Positions 42,306 through 55,027 of a stretch of 64,000 bases of DNA are shown one piece after another (the first letter of the stretch is position 1; the number at the start of each line of letters is the position of its first letter). The DNA comes from Lunularia cruciata. Its lineage: Eukaryota > Streptophyta > Marchantiopsida > Lunulariales > Lunulariaceae. The stretch is from positions 27,460,732-27,524,731 of the forward strand of contig OX419757.1 of NCBI GenBank assembly GCA_948567375.1, in the 5' to 3' direction. The position numbers and the translations under genes are program-made. The notes under the pieces were generated by a model. It did not search any database, was not told the DNA's origin, and saw only the letters and a program-made list of their open reading frames with translations.

Positions 42306-45300
42306 ATATCCGAGTTACACAAGTAGTGTGGTCTACAAACAACTGGAGCATCTGAAGAAACATCATCTAGTGTGATTGCTCTCCTATGGATTATACCCAT
42401 CACTGCACTGTATAGAGTAATAGATACACGCTATCTAAAATATGCTATAGATATGAAAAAAAGAACCATTCTAAAAGAAAAAGATGTTGTTCTAAAAGAA
42501 AACTATTGAAAAGCGCATTTACCTTTCTCTCATGGACATTGGTGACGATGAAATAGTAATGGAACACTACACTGTCATTCCATGCAAAGATTCGTTTCAT
42601 AACTAAGGTCTACAGCAAACTAGGGTATAAAATTGAATTTCACCGTAAGACGTATCTCATGAAGAAGTTGGCAGGCGCTATCAGGACTTGGGTTCCAGCT
42701 ATGCAAGTTGACTGGGGTTTCCAGACACTTTTCGTTTGTTTCACCTCGCAGTCGTGACCTTTACAAATGGGATGGTCCCACCTTCAACACTTTCCTATTT
42801 CTGCACCCAACTGGTCTCAGAACATGGAGGCGTCCGTTCCAGATTTTAAGTGGCTCTTCTTCCGTTGGTCCTCTTCGCAGCTTCTTACTGCTTAGCACTT
42901 AATTCCATTTTGAATCGTCGTCTTGGCTTTTGTCACTGTTGTGCATTTTCTGTAGATCTGTTGAGAAGGATTCAACCATGCTCAACCTGAATCAACTAAC
43001 CTTCCATAACGCTAAATTCGGTGTACATGTTCTTACAAAAAAGAAGACATGGAGTCCAGTTGTAGGAGAGATGGATTGAGCAAATCTATAGACATCTAGA
43101 GCATACAATGTTATTACCAAATCTTATATGCAGCAGCCCTCTGAGACTTCGGGAAAGCTCCAATAATCACGTAGTCAACGCTACATGGAAAATAATACAA
43201 CTCCAAAATCTATACTTTAACTAAGGTATATCGCTTGTCGGGGAAGTCTATAATGTATTGTGAGCCTCCCATGATGCTATGAATCAACAATGAAAGAATG
43301 TGAGAAATACAACAAAAACGACCTGGCATGGACTAGCGAAAAGGGAATGAAATGCAGTGTGATATAAACCGTCGACTGCATTCCTGAACGCGTGCACTCC
43401 AGGCCTGGTGACGATCGATTACAATTCAGGTCTATATATACATAATTACTACCCAAACTTCAGACAAATGTGAAAGTACCATGACGTAGATGCTGCCACG
43501 TTGATTGTGGTACCAAAGATAATCTCCACTCACGTTCACTCCAGTTGAAATTGCCTAGGGGACGTTGAAGCATGATCAGTTTGTCACTGTAATTCGTTAT
43601 AGTTGTTCGTTAAGCAGTCTTGTGACAGGTCAATACAAACTTTCCGTTCGCAGAATAGTTCGAATCTTTCTACTTACTATCCTCGTAGGGGTCTTGTGTC
43701 GTTAGTATGGTTTCAATCGCCAACGGAAGAAGACTCAAATGTATGGCCTCCGCGAGGTCAAATACAAACTTTCTGTTAGCAGAATCGTTTTGGAAGGTAG
43801 CACTTACTTATTTCCTTTGTAATGGTCTCCTATCTATGGACAACCTTTGTGTTTCATTGGCATTGTTAAAATCGGGAAAGCTTATCTACTCAGGATGGTA
43901 CACTAATCTACCTGGAATCCTTCTCGTAACTCCTGCGGTAAAATGTGTGGACATTCTGAAAGGAACCCTGAAAGAAGAACCTATATCCAAATACCACTGA
44001 GAGAGTTTTTGAGACATTGTAATTTTCTCGTTCCTTTATATTGCGAGAGCCTACCTTTAAGTAATTCATACGTGTGTAAGAACTTAAAGAAGCAATTCGT
44101 TAGGTGAAACATGTGAAAACAGGAAAGACGGCACAAAACTTTTCAGAATTATCTTCGTGGAAGTGAAGTCCGCCTCGTAAGAACTCAAAGAAGGAAGTCC
44201 ACAGGTGGAAACATGTGAAAATAACAAAGACGGCACAAAACTTTACATAGTTAACTTCGTGGAAGTGAAGTCCGCCTCCACTCGCATTGCAGGGGCCGGT
44301 TCTGCGTCGCCGCAAAAGGTCCACAAGCAGTGCGCCTTTCGGCCCCGTAGGCAGCTCCCTGTGCTTTTTCTGGTGATGCATTTCCCGGTCTCCAGTACTC
44401 CTGGGGGCTGACGTTTTGTCCGACGGTCCTCAGTAGAGTCAGCCAAATTATGCTATGCACCGGCATCGGCAAATACAGACCGAACTCAAACTCAATACAG
44501 TACAGGGAGTCTCAATACAGACCAGGACCTTGCGATCAGGAAATCGGAATTCGAAAAGCGCTTACGGCATGAGTTTTCTGGAACCCGTCTCGGGCTTAGA
44601 ATCTGCTGACTTGTACAAAAAGTTCAGCTGCCTAGACCAATAGATTTGAAGAAAATCGTCCTCACTATTCCTAGTGGCTCAAATTGCACTCCAGGGTAAT
44701 TGGTGACACTTGATACACGTAAGCAGGTGGTACAACTAGTCAGTTGTCCCAGTTCTTCCGCGACAGCTTATGCCGGTTACCGAGGAGACAAGTAGAGCAT
44801 GAGGCGCGAGTAACTGTGGTTATTTGGCACCAAACTAGGAAAAGTGAAGACGATTCCCTGAAGGACTGCATTGTTTAAGGCCTTTGACTGCGAAGAAAAG
44901 CAGTCAGCGGTCAATGTTTATTTGTACGAAATCTATACAATACCTTTTACTGTACCTTCGTCGATGATTACAGTAGGCACACTGAAGAGACTCTCTATCA
45001 CTATACTAGATAAAACATGAAAATGCAAAGCGGAGTTCGAAGGGGGTAACTGGTAGAAGCGCGACACATGGTACAGTGTCAACTCTAATACATGCGTGAC
45101 CGAGTGGCAGAAGAGTAATCAAAACAGGCCCTCCAATGTGAGCTCGTCAGCACCAACCAAATTCTACGGCGTTACGGGATCGTGGGGTCAAGAGAGTGGT
45201 TCGGTTTCTGTAACTGGACTTCCAATGCTGAGGTTCACGAATGAGTCAGCTTGGCAAGCGTTTCTGACCAAGAGCGTAGCGTTGAAACAAAGGAGCTGTC

Positions 45301-46065
45301 GTACCCAATGCTCGTGCCGGTCCTTCAGACCAGCAGATGAACCTTTCCTTTCATTGGAAAAGCGAGTGACCGCCAGATCGTGTTTGAAATCCCTTCATCC
45401 AACCACAGAGGAGCCTGTGGACTGCAGGCCAAACCTTCTGTAGGTGATAGAAGAAGGTCATGGTAACTTGATTGGCACTATACGACAGAGCTGCAGACAT
45501 TACGGTGTATACTCAAGTCTCCTACCTAATACGAACTGTGTGACTAACGGTAGCCACAGTTAGTTGGTCCTCATCATGGTCGACTAAAACACTATAATGG
45601 TGTCGTGCTCCACGCGCGTCCTGATGAATCAGAAGCAGAACTTTTCAGTTCATATCTCCCATGTGTCTGGGATATCTAACTATGCACGCAGATTGTTGAA
45701 TGTTGAGTGAACGTGTTGTGTTCATATTAGGCCCAGCTTTCTTGAAATTAGGGAATCGAGCATGTGCTGTTGGGAGGTAACGTCCAAGCCTCGATCTGGC
45801 ACCGTAGGCAATGACATGTGAAGCTCCCGTGTACTTTGATTAGAGTGGGAGGAGGATTCTCCTTGAAATAAAGATAATGTGATGCAAATGCACGTTATGT
45901 CAATTCCATCCTTAGGTTTTCTAACGATGCCGTGACGAACCGCGCTACTAGTGCTTGCAGAGTGAACCTGCATGGACGGAGCTGCTACCCCAGTGGTCAA
46001 CGAGCGCACTAATCAATTGCAGTGAGCAGGAATAAGACACTACTTGACTATTTCCTCATGCCAGA
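42306..46065. other. Spacer, no secure gene
   Basis: Open frames at 43707-44000 (97 codons) and 45096-45443 (115 codons) resemble nothing known. A short near-duplication at about 43625-43690 and 43755-43825 shares TCAATACAAACTTTC-like sequence, and a 102-bp duplication lies at 44109-44282. Confidence 0.4.
44109..44282 (+). repeat. 102-bp-spaced direct duplication
   Basis: ACATGTGAAAA...AAAGACGGCACAAAACTTT is found at 44109 and 44211. Both copies continue to CTTCGTGGAAGTGAAGTCCG. Confidence 0.88.
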
Positions 46066-46100
46066 CTTCACTTAGCATGTGGCACTCATGCTAAGTGAAG
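46066..46100. repeat. Perfect hairpin 1 (14-bp stem, 7-nt loop)
   Basis: CTTCACTTAGCATG (46066-46079) and CATGCTAAGTGAAG (46087-46100) are exact complements around TGGCACT. Confidence 0.95.
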
Positions 46101-46117
46101 GAGATCAGAGCATATAC

Positions 46118-46158
46118 GGCCTTCGCTACATAAGTCATGGAGTTATGTAGCGAAGGCC
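46118..46158. repeat. Perfect hairpin 2 (16-bp stem, 9-nt loop)
   Basis: GGCCTTCGCTACATAA (46118-46133) and TTATGTAGCGAAGGCC (46143-46158) are exact complements around GTCATGGAG. Hairpin 1 ends 17 bp earlier. Confidence 0.95.
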
Positions 46159-46159
46159 A

Positions 46160-46255
46160 CCACATAGAACACAAGAAGGATAGGAAGACCCATCAAACCG
46201 TTCAAGGGAGAGACAAAAGAGATAGAATAGTTTAGACCCAATAGTATTGAGTTAT
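46160..46255 (-). mobile_element. Detached 3' end of the LINE-like element, fragment 3
   Basis: The reverse complement reads ACTATTGGGTCTAAACTATT, TCTCTCCCTTGAACGGTTTG, ATGGGTCTTCC and ATCCTTCTTGTGT, a degenerate version of the 55060-55140 sequence. Confidence 0.6.
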
Positions 46256-47286
46256 GGAAGTTATGAGTGACGTGGTCGTGAAACAGCTGCATTATCACGT
46301 AACCCATTTACATTTGCAACGTCGACAGGCGAAGAGCTGCGTTGATCTTGGAGACTCAGTGGGTACGTACAGTGTCGTATTGATACGAGTGCCGTTCCGT
46401 GACGCGCTACGAAGAGTGCCGTAGCTGAAATCGGTAACGAGCAGTCCGAAAACCCCAGCAGGAGAGGATAGAGTTGGCACATGAACAATAAGGGTGGGCC
46501 ACGCGTCCAGCCCGTGGCAAGATAAGCTGGGTAGCAAGCGACGGGCTACTAGTGGCTGCTGTCGATGCCCTCGTCCGCCAACTGGCACCGTGCCCGGGAG
46601 CTTCTCTCTCCCTTCACTATGTGGTCCCCTGACTGCCGCTCCGCTACGTTACTCTTCTGGTTCCTCTCCTCTGTTTCCACCAATCGCTAAACCTGCCACC
46701 ATTTACAGTGCAGTAAGTCGTAAAATCCCATGATCGTCCCGAGCTCGGGCGTTCCTACGGAGCTTAGCCCATGTAGGTACAGAGACCCATAAATTGCGAA
46801 GGTCGCCAGCCGCAGTAGATTGGAGTTCAGGTAAGAGCGAGCAGTAAAAGGAAGGAGAGTGTCAGAGTCGAGCTCAGACTGCGAGGGCGAGAGCGAGGGG
46901 GAGTCTGTCTAACGGACTCGAACTCGTGAGGGGGAGCTTCTGGGAGTGTGGGTACATGAGACGAGAGGTAGAGGTGAGTGAATGTGTGGGAGAGAGGCAC
47001 TTGCAGTCATTCATGGGCTGAGACTCGCGCAGAGAGTTGGTTGACGTTATACACCGACGTCTGGAGGGACGGGTGACGACGAGGGACCAGAGAGGAAAAT
47101 TCTAGACCTGAATAACAGTATCTTTTAGTGTCGTGAGCTTTAGAAGTAAGGATAAGGTGCCCACGAAGGTTCAAGAGCGGGCTGCCAAGAGGTTGGTTTG
47201 TCCTCCCGGAATTGTGAAGCAATTCTTCGCGTGTGGGTGGACACAGGCAGAGACAGCAGAACGGAAGCAGCTGCAGATTTTTTGCA
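46256..47286. other. GC-rich upstream region of the carotene hydroxylase gene
   Basis: Unusually GC-rich and CpG-rich for this window, with GAG/CGAG repeats near 46860-46930. It probably holds the promoter and 5' leader. No TATA box could be placed with confidence. Confidence 0.45.
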
Positions 47287-49493
47287 ATGCTGAAGGCTGC
47301 AGCAATTTCCTCGGGGTCGGTCACTCCTGCGGCTGCCCCGCTGCAGGGCCTGAGGAATGTTACAGAGTATAGACGAGATGGACCGGTGCGGTGTTCCTTG
47401 CCGAAAGATTTGGGCGTTAAGAGCGAGGAATTTCATCCTCTGCTGAGAATCGGAATGCAGCGGAGGATTCAAACTTATCGCACCTACAGACTCCCCGCTG
47501 TGTTGCAGATCGATGAGCAGCTGGATGAATCCTCGTCTTCTTTTACGGATGAGCAGCAGCTTGAAACGGATAATAACGATAGCAACGATGAGACCGTGGA
47601 GAAAGTTGAGAGCAGTTATCCTGAACCTGAGGTGAAGAAAGTTAAGAAGCATTTGTCCAAGCGTCAAACGGAGCGGAAGGCTTATCTCTTCGCGGCTATC
47701 GCATCCACCACGGGATTTACCGCACTCGCTGTTGCCGCCGTCTTCTACCGCTTCATCTGGCAAATGCAGGTACCATTGAGTGCTGGTTCTGTTACCCCAG
47801 TCGTTTTAAACCACCCGAGGTTTACCTAAACCCCGCATCCTCAGTCTCCATTGTTTATCGCTTGTCAGACTGTGCATCCCCACTTTTCTACGAATCAAAT
47901 TAGTTGTGGCAACTGTACCGCTATTGAAAATACATAATGCTCCTGTTTCCACACATTTCCGATCCGTTCAACCCGGGCCACGCAAATAGCATTCATTTAT
48001 GGAGAGCCGCCTGAATGATGAACTGAGACAGGAGAGCCGACTAACTGTCTCTAATACAAAGTACCTGGGCTGAAAATGAATCTGTTTTCGGACTCACTCT
48101 TCTCAGTCTAATTCAAATTTGGCAGGGTGGTGGCGAGATCCCCTACGCTGAAATTTTTGGGACCTTTTCGCTAGCTGTAGGAGCTGCGGTGAGTTCAAAA
48201 TCTTGTAAATTTGTTTTGAAGCGTGTATTTTGCTGTTTACCGCGTGTTATTTGTTTCGCTTGGTAGATTACCGAATAATAGGTCTGTAGCTAATTAACCT
48301 GTTGTCGTGGATGTTGATTTGAGCATGCGTCGTCGAAACTATAGGAGTGAATTTTAAAAATCCCATGAAAGCGCATGTGCCACATTTAAACATCGGGCAT
48401 AGGTTTCATTAGATAAACCAACTCTTACAATTACGTCTTAACAGGTTGGGATGGAATATTGGGCTCGATGGGCTCACAAGGCCCTTTGGCATGCGTCACT
48501 TTGGAGCATGCACGAGGTCAGTTGACACATACATTGAAATGACAAAATTTCAATTTGATTCTGATCCCGTTATTCGTTCCTAATTATGACATGACACCTG
48601 TTCTCATGAAAATATTTGGTCCTGTATAGTCACACCATCGACCTAGGGAGGGACCTTTCGAAATGAACGATATCTTTGCTATCATCAATGCTGTCCCTGC
48701 CATCTCCCTTATGCTTTTCGGATTTCTCAACAAGGGTATCATTCCCGGGCTCTGCTTTGGAGCGGTAAGCATTACTCGCTTTGTCTGTACCTCATTAGAC
48801 GCTGGAATCAGCTTCTTCTGTCGAGTAATTGCCACCCTAGTAAGAAAATTTCATCTTTTCGGATTGACTGACTCTCATCTTCCGTCTTCCATTTACAGGG
48901 CCTAGGTATCACAATGTTTGGTATTGCCTACATGTTTGTCCACGACGGGCTTGTTCATCGCCGGTTCCCAGTTGGACCTATCGCCGATGTTCCCTACTTC
49001 CAAAAAGTTGCTGCAGCTCATCAGGTACACTTACTGTGAGGCTGGAAGCGAGTTAATATTAATTAGAGTTAATACATCATTGTGGCTGATTAAAGAAGAA
49101 TCCTTTGCTGACATTTTTTAACTGTCAATATTGCAGCTTCACCACGCAGATTTATACGAAGGTGTGCCATATGGGCTTTTCCTTGGCCCAAAGGTGAGTC
49201 CATCCTTCTGAGCAAACTCATTACACCACCATTTCTGTTACTTCGGCAAGTAACAGAACTTGGGCCTGTGGGACTGTGGGAGCCTCCGAATTTTCATCTA
49301 GTTGAGCAGGATCATGGAAGATTGTAGAGTGTAGCTACATCATGATCGGAATATAGCGAACTGTATCCAGCAATGTTTCTAACCTGAGTAGAACTCCTTT
49401 GCGTTGCAGGAGCTAGAAGATGTTGGAGGATTGGAGGAACTTGACAAAGTCATGAAGCAGAGAGCGAAGGCTGCCGCAGCAGCTTCGAAATAA
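47287..49493 (+). CDS. BCH: Beta-carotene 3-hydroxylase (non-heme di-iron), plastid, 7 exons
   Basis: Exons: 47287-47769, 48126-48188, 48445-48516, 48630-48764, 48899-49024, 49137-49193, 49410-49493; all introns GT-AG and phase 0, giving 339 residues. The start is the first in-frame ATG (MLKAAAISSGSV), opening a Ser/Ala/Arg-type chloroplast transit peptide. A Lys-rich stretch (KHLSKRQTERK) precedes a membrane segment near 140-160. The four histidine boxes that hold the iron pair are complete: HKALWH (193-198), HESHH (205-209), HDGLVH (266-271) and HQLHH (292-296). SHHRPREGPFEMNDIFA and HADLYEGVPYGLFLGPKELE are family hallmarks. The enzyme adds hydroxyls to the beta rings of beta-carotene to give beta-cryptoxanthin and zeaxanthin, feeding the xanthophyll cycle and abscisic acid synthesis. 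Length fits plant relatives (about 300-330). The C-terminal tail is Ala-rich. It is the only clearly intact multi-exon gene here. Confidence 0.96.
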
Positions 49494-52201
49494 CTTCCAA
49501 GAAGTTCTGGATCTACAATTTCTCAAGGTTGTGGTGATAACCTTTTAGTAACATTTTGTGCAAGGTCTCTCTCTTTTCACGAGCAAACTTCCTGTTAAAT
49601 ATCCCCCGGGCATATAAATCTGAAACTCTATTTGTACCACATTTGCAGATTTTGCAGAGATGCTGAGCCATGGGTTCTCTTCAAACATCCATTAATGTAC
49701 AAAGTCCATACTAGAACCCAAAACAATTGCAACTACCGTGGCTCCGGCCAAAGGCCAAGGCGATCTTGAGTGTATACAATACCAGCGCGGAAGAGGTTGA
49801 AACATGGAGGTGAGCATTGCCATTGTACCATACCGAAGAAGTGAATCATCTCTGTATCGTACGGAACCCTCTATATTTCCAGCACAGTTTTGACCTGAAC
49901 TCGTTCTGAGGGGTCGACTCCAACTTTCAAGCCATTACAAAGATGGGGTCTGTTACCCAGGATAGTTTACTGTACACCCGGTTGCGACTTGTTGACAATA
50001 ACGATAGTCCTACGGGATCTGCACTTGTAATATCATGATAGAATATCATGGTATTCTCCGTTTCCGAAAGAAATTATGTTTGACATTACATCCTTCGTGT
50101 ACCATTATGTATAATTTTGTCGTGGATGTTAGTCAACTTGACTAACCAGACATTCTTCTCGTGCGCGATGTATCCCTCCACCAGCAATATCAATTTGTAA
50201 TGAAGATATTTTTATGTGTACTGTTCTACTTCATTCTCGCTCGTGCCACTTCAGCTCGCTAGAGGCAACACATGCTTATCCTGCTAGATTTCCATCAGCG
50301 ACCACTCTTGTTTTCATGACAGAGTGAGACTTATCTTGCAGTAAACAAACAGATGCTCATATTGACCCAAGGGGTGGATACATGTCTGCTGCTTTTCCAC
50401 TTTCGACGCGGATGGAGGAAAAACCAAGCGATATTATCCCTGGAAACGTACGGCATACCGTTCCCGTGCGGAGTTAGGAGATTTTAGCTGGTTCCGCCAA
50501 CAACTAAGGGTGACTTTAAATCTGGATGGATGAGGAAGACGACTGTAAAATGATCGTTCTATTTCTAAATTTCTCAAACATGACAGTTGGCATATTTCAC
50601 AAAGCTCCATCCATCTCGATCGTGCCAGTACAACTGAAATTTGTGAGAATGCAATTTAGCAGCGAAGTAAAACTTCAATCAATTGACTCTGCGGATGTTT
50701 TCCCTTCAGCGTAAATGAGAATCAAGTCATGGCAGAACATTTCTCCCATACAGGTATGTCATGCAACTAGACAATCGTTCTGCTACAAAGCTGATATCGA
50801 ATTATAGCAAAAGAAAAGCTGTCTATGATTAGACGATACCAATAGGTTTCGGCCGGCTAACTATTCTGATCACGACCTTGCACGTCCCGAGTTAACACAC
50901 TAGAATTCTCAAAATCTCTTGATAGCTACCTGACAAGCCCCTAGTTCGATAAGTGTTTCTCGAGTAACCCACAGACCATCTGAGACGAGCGACCCTTTAA
51001 GAGCGATGGCGGAGAAGTGGAATCGAGCGATAACGTGAGCGAAGCAATTTAGAGGATGTGACTAGCATCCTTACAGAGGATTTAGGTTCACTGTAGGACC
51101 TTTTGCGGTAGTTGGTGCTAGTCTTAAAACAGTTCCTATTCAGCGGTCGTTGCTGCTAGTCTAAAGAAGTTCCTGGTCATTGGTGAGGATCGTCAAATTG
51201 TTAAATCTGCAGTTGAAATTGGAAGCATTTTCACTTCACAGTAGAGGTCAAAATTTTGCATGGTTACTTGTCCAGATTGAGTTCTGTACCTTGTGATTGG
51301 ATCATCGAGAGTCCGGAGTATTGCATTTAGTTCTTCTGTTGGTGAAGAGTGCATGTTAGCATCGAGTTCTGACTCCAAGTATCATCACGAAGAAGTCGGA
51401 AACTTGAATTTAGGAAAACTGCGGACGCTCATTTGAAGCACTTTCGAAGTTGGTTGGGGGAGACAGATTAGTCTCGCAGAAGCAATCAAGAGCAAAGAAG
51501 CGATCGTATATGTTTGGATTTTGTGACAGCTGCAGATAGGAAAAGCTACAGTTCAAGTCCTTTCAAGTTCGTATGCAGCATTAAACTGAACCGTTATCTT
51601 GATTTAAGAAGTTTGCTGCGAAAATCTTACTGTGAATCTCAACAGATGGTACCCTGCAGTAAAGTGGATAAATAAAAGGTCAGAGCACATGTCAGCCTTC
51701 ATTAGTGGGCCAGTAAGTTGTCTGTCACGGTGGTATACGAGCTTCAACTGATCAAATTCTCATTCTTCACTTCCACTTTATAGTTATGTGTAAATTACTT
51801 ATGATGGAGTTCGGGAGAGTGTGGAGACGGGAGAGGAGAGGGAGGAAAGATACATATTCTGAGTGCTCTCTAGTATATAGCACTTATTAGTCTATTCTGC
51901 TCGTTTTTCAATTGTTATTCCATTTGTATCTAGATTGAAGGCTGCTTTTCAATTGTGATTCCATTGGTATCTAGATTGAAGACTGCTGTGAATTGAGTAG
52001 AAAGTTACTGAGAGTTTTAAAAAAAATATTTAAGTTTAGACTGATCTGTACACATTGAGACTGATAGGACCAGAATTTTCATTTCTAATCTTTTAGTTTT
52101 CATGATTGAATTCCATTGGAAATTAGTTTTGAAATTTTTGAGATAGAAATTGAAAATTATGAGAATTTATAGTTTTTAGTGTTTGGAAAGATTATATTTT
52201 C
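49494..52201. other. Spacer downstream of BCH, no gene seen
   Basis: The first few hundred bases probably contain the BCH 3' untranslated region. Short unrelated open frames only. Confidence 0.45.
51905..51990 (+). repeat. 41-bp tandem duplication
   Basis: TTTTCAATTGTTATTCCATT and TTTTCAATTGTGATTCCATT lie 41 bp apart; both continue GTATCTAGATTGAAG(G/A)CTGC. Confidence 0.88.
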
Positions 52202-52387
52202 TTGTGTGATTCATGCTATGAAGTGTTGTGGTTTTGCAGGTATGGGAAGATATGGAGAAGAGCATCATGTATTTCTCTCTTTATTCTTGTGCTAGCCATG
52301 GCTACACCTCCCCATGTGGTGCCTCCTAGAGTGGCTTGGGATACACCTTGCTCGGTGTGTCATCACGCTTTTTCTCGTAAGGGGTAA
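52202..52387 (+). pseudogene. Zinc-finger-bearing N-terminal fragment of the LINE-like element
   Basis: 61 codons ending VAWDTPCSVCHHAFSRKG then TAA. CxxC and FSRK are the first half of a C2H2 finger; the His pair is lost to the stop and the following duplication. Confidence 0.4.
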
Positions 52388-52611
52388 AGACCCATGTGGG
52401 AAAGATACACAAGGACTATGATTAGACCCCTTGGGATACTCAGATTAGGCTAGGGAACATATAGACAACAATGATGCTTTATCTCGCAAGGGGTAAAGAT
52501 CCATGTGAGAAAGATGCAAAAGGACTATGATTAGACCACTTGGGATGCTCAAATGAGGCTAAGGACCATATAGACAACGATGACACTCAAGATTATGCAC
52601 ATTTACTCTAT
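52374..52611 (+). repeat. 119-bp tandem duplication
   Basis: CTCGTAAGGGGTAAAGACCC at 52374 and CTCGCAAGGGGTAAAGATCC at 52493; both continue GACTATGATTAGACC and ATATAGACAAC. Confidence 0.9.
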
Positions 52612-53053
52612 CCCTTTGTTTACTATTCCAAGGATACCAATCTAGTCGTGGGAGTGGTTAGCTTCTCAAGCATGTTGTATTTTGGGATTATTTGAGATTG
52701 GTTTTCCATGTCCACTACCCCGTACACTCCATGATGAGGCTAGACAAGCTTTTTTCCTATCATTTGATTGTTTGGCATGTGATCCCTTGGATGAATTAGC
52801 ATGGTTCTTATTCCTCTTACTCACTCAATGATGTTTTTATTATGTTAGAGGGGGACATGCAGTGCATGAAGGGTGGTTGTTAGATTTTGTAGATTCCAAG
52901 CAGGGGATTGGGCGGCCCTTTAGGAGGAGTCTGTTAGAGCTGCATGTTTTAGGAGACAAGTTTTGCCACAAGATACCGCAGAGTGGATTATTATGGTGTA
53001 GGACATTGGGTCAAACATGAGAATTTAGTATATCGACATCACTGCTACACCCT

Positions 53054-53884
53054 TTGTTTATCGCTAGTCCTACTGATGAGACTTTCTTTTCCCTACGCTC
53101 ACTACATTTTATGGCAGGAAAAAGATTACCACTAGAGGTCTTAGATTATCAGTCTGAGCACCCTTTATGTCTTGATAGTTCACATTTTGCACAAGCATTG
53201 TGCATTGCCCCTCGTTGTTCCTCTAGAGGCTTGTTAAGGATGGTATGTGAGCACCTTAGAGATTGCTTTCAGGCAGATGATCCTTCTAGTGGTTTTACCA
53301 AGTTGTTTCAGGTGGCTATAGTCTTAGGGGGACCCTTATTTGCCATGGCTCACTTTAAAGCTCCTTTATCTACTACTTTGGCCATGCCATGTTGTGTATT
53401 TCTCTCCTTGGTAGATGATATACACAACATGAGCCCTATAGATCAGATTAAGCATGCCTTTGACCACTTGACTACCAAGCTACATCTAATAGGCTTGAGA
53501 GTCAATGTGTCAAAGTGCAGGGCATGGTCCCCTTTAGGTATCCCTCCTCATCTTGAGCTTCTAGAGGGATGTATCATATCTACAGATGGACTATGTGTTC
53601 TTGGAGTGTCAATAGGATCCAAGGCTTTTGTCACATGCTTCTTAGAGAATGCCCTTGTAAAGGATGTTCTCCATATGAATGAACTTTTGTTACTAAGAGA
53701 TCCTCATGTGGCATTTGGTATACTTTCCTCTAGTATTGCTTGTCTACCGACTTACCTCCTTTGCACAATTCCAGTCTGCTTGTCCTTCTTATCACATTTG
53801 AGAGCCTTTGATAGGAGAATCATGGGAGTCTTTGGTGGTATAATTGGACCAAAGACATTTGAGTGTGTGATAGGAGATTTGTAA
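53054..53884 (+). pseudogene. Reverse transcriptase (LINE-like), partial
   Basis: 276 open codons. Residues 68-100 (HLRDCFQADDPSSG ... LGGPLFAMAHFKA) hold the RT region where LINE proteins usually have QGDPL.P.LF; here it reads LGGPLFA. The catalytic Asp pair is in FLSLVDDIH (D121, D122), where most RTs have YADD. AFDHLTTKLHLIGLRVNVSKC (in two parts) and GLCVLGVSIGS fit the thumb-side blocks. A C-terminal block FGILSSSIACLPTYLL follows. The endonuclease and the first RT blocks are missing, and the region after the stop contains more decayed frame, so it is a relic. The first ATG may not be the true start. Confidence 0.75.
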
Positions 53885-55027
53885 TGTAGATAGATGGCTT
53901 TGCCAATCTCATGTGGAAAGGTTAGCTTGTTATCTATGGAAGAGATGGTACCTTTAGCATTTTTGGGTAGTTGGGCTCTCTTGAGTACTTTCCTCTTGTT
54001 TTGTGGATGTTGATAGGCGGGTTTTGAAGAATTATGTGATAGAGGTGGAGGAGGGATCCTTTTCTCTCCAAATGTCATTGTGAAAAACAAGAAATAGTCT
54101 ATCCCCACAGGCACACGAGGACTTTCCATCTTTTGCTTTACTTTCATTAGATTAGACTAGAGGTTTACAGTCTTCTTTGATGTAGCAACAGCATGGGCAT
54201 ACACTACATTCTCTCTTAGTTGACTCATCCATTCTTTGGGCTACTAGAGTACATTTTTTCTCTTGCTCCGGCAAGGATGCATGTTGTTGGATCCTAGCTC
54301 AACCATGCATTAGTGCATTTCAACTTGCACTAGCTACTTTCTTTATATTAATGAGGTCTTGCTTAGGTTTGGACCACCATCTGCATCTTCATTACTCACT
54401 TGTGAGTGTGGTTCTACACTAGATGCAACAGCGGTCCATATGACATGGTGTCCTTTTGGAGGACAAAGGATAGCTATCCATAATACTATATAGGGACATA
54501 GTGTTTGCTATGGCACGAGAGAGTAGATACTTGGCTTGGAGAGAGGCTATACTTGGCTTGTATGCTCTACAGACAACACGTGTTAGGGCAGACTTATATT
54601 GGTCTGAGATGATCATGTGACAATAGCAGATGTTGTGGTTATGGACCCTACGTGTGATACAATTTCAGAGGGAGTGATTACCAATCTCCTTGGATGTGCG
54701 GCAAGTGCAACAACAGCCGTAAGATCTCCAAGTATAGTGAGTGGCATGCAATGTGGTCACCTTTTTCTCCTTTAGCCTTGGAGTTATATGGAGCGATAGA
54801 CACGGTGTTTGACACATTGTTAAGGAGTGCATGAGAGCTTATCATGTTAGGTGCCAAGGGGTACCACTCTCACTCTCATGCTTTGTAGCATATTTTAGCT
54901 AGCATGTGTCCATTGCTCTACATAAGGCAATGGCTAGTGCAATCCATAGGACAGTAATCACACTAGGTGATGCTTCTTTGGATGCTCTAGTTGTTTGTAC
55001 ACCATACAACTTGCATAGCTCAAATAT
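53885..55027 (+). pseudogene. Decayed C-terminal part of the LINE-like protein
   Basis: Plus-strand fragments in several frames (AMARESRYLAWREA near 54510; VKECMRAYHVRCQGVPLSL near 54815; VSIALHKAMASAIHRTVITL near 54910) continue the RT protein. No endonuclease motif was recognised. Confidence 0.55.

Noticed and set aside
43380..43460. TATATATACATAA as a gene promoter
   Set aside because: No credible gene follows; the 97-codon frame at 43707 is unsupported.
45096..45443. 115-codon frame upstream of BCH
   Set aside because: Composition is mixed and Ser/Arg/Cys-rich with no motif; not supported as a gene.
47140..47763. 207-codon minus-strand frame overlapping BCH exon 1
   Set aside because: It is antisense to the well-supported transit-peptide exon of beta-carotene hydroxylase.
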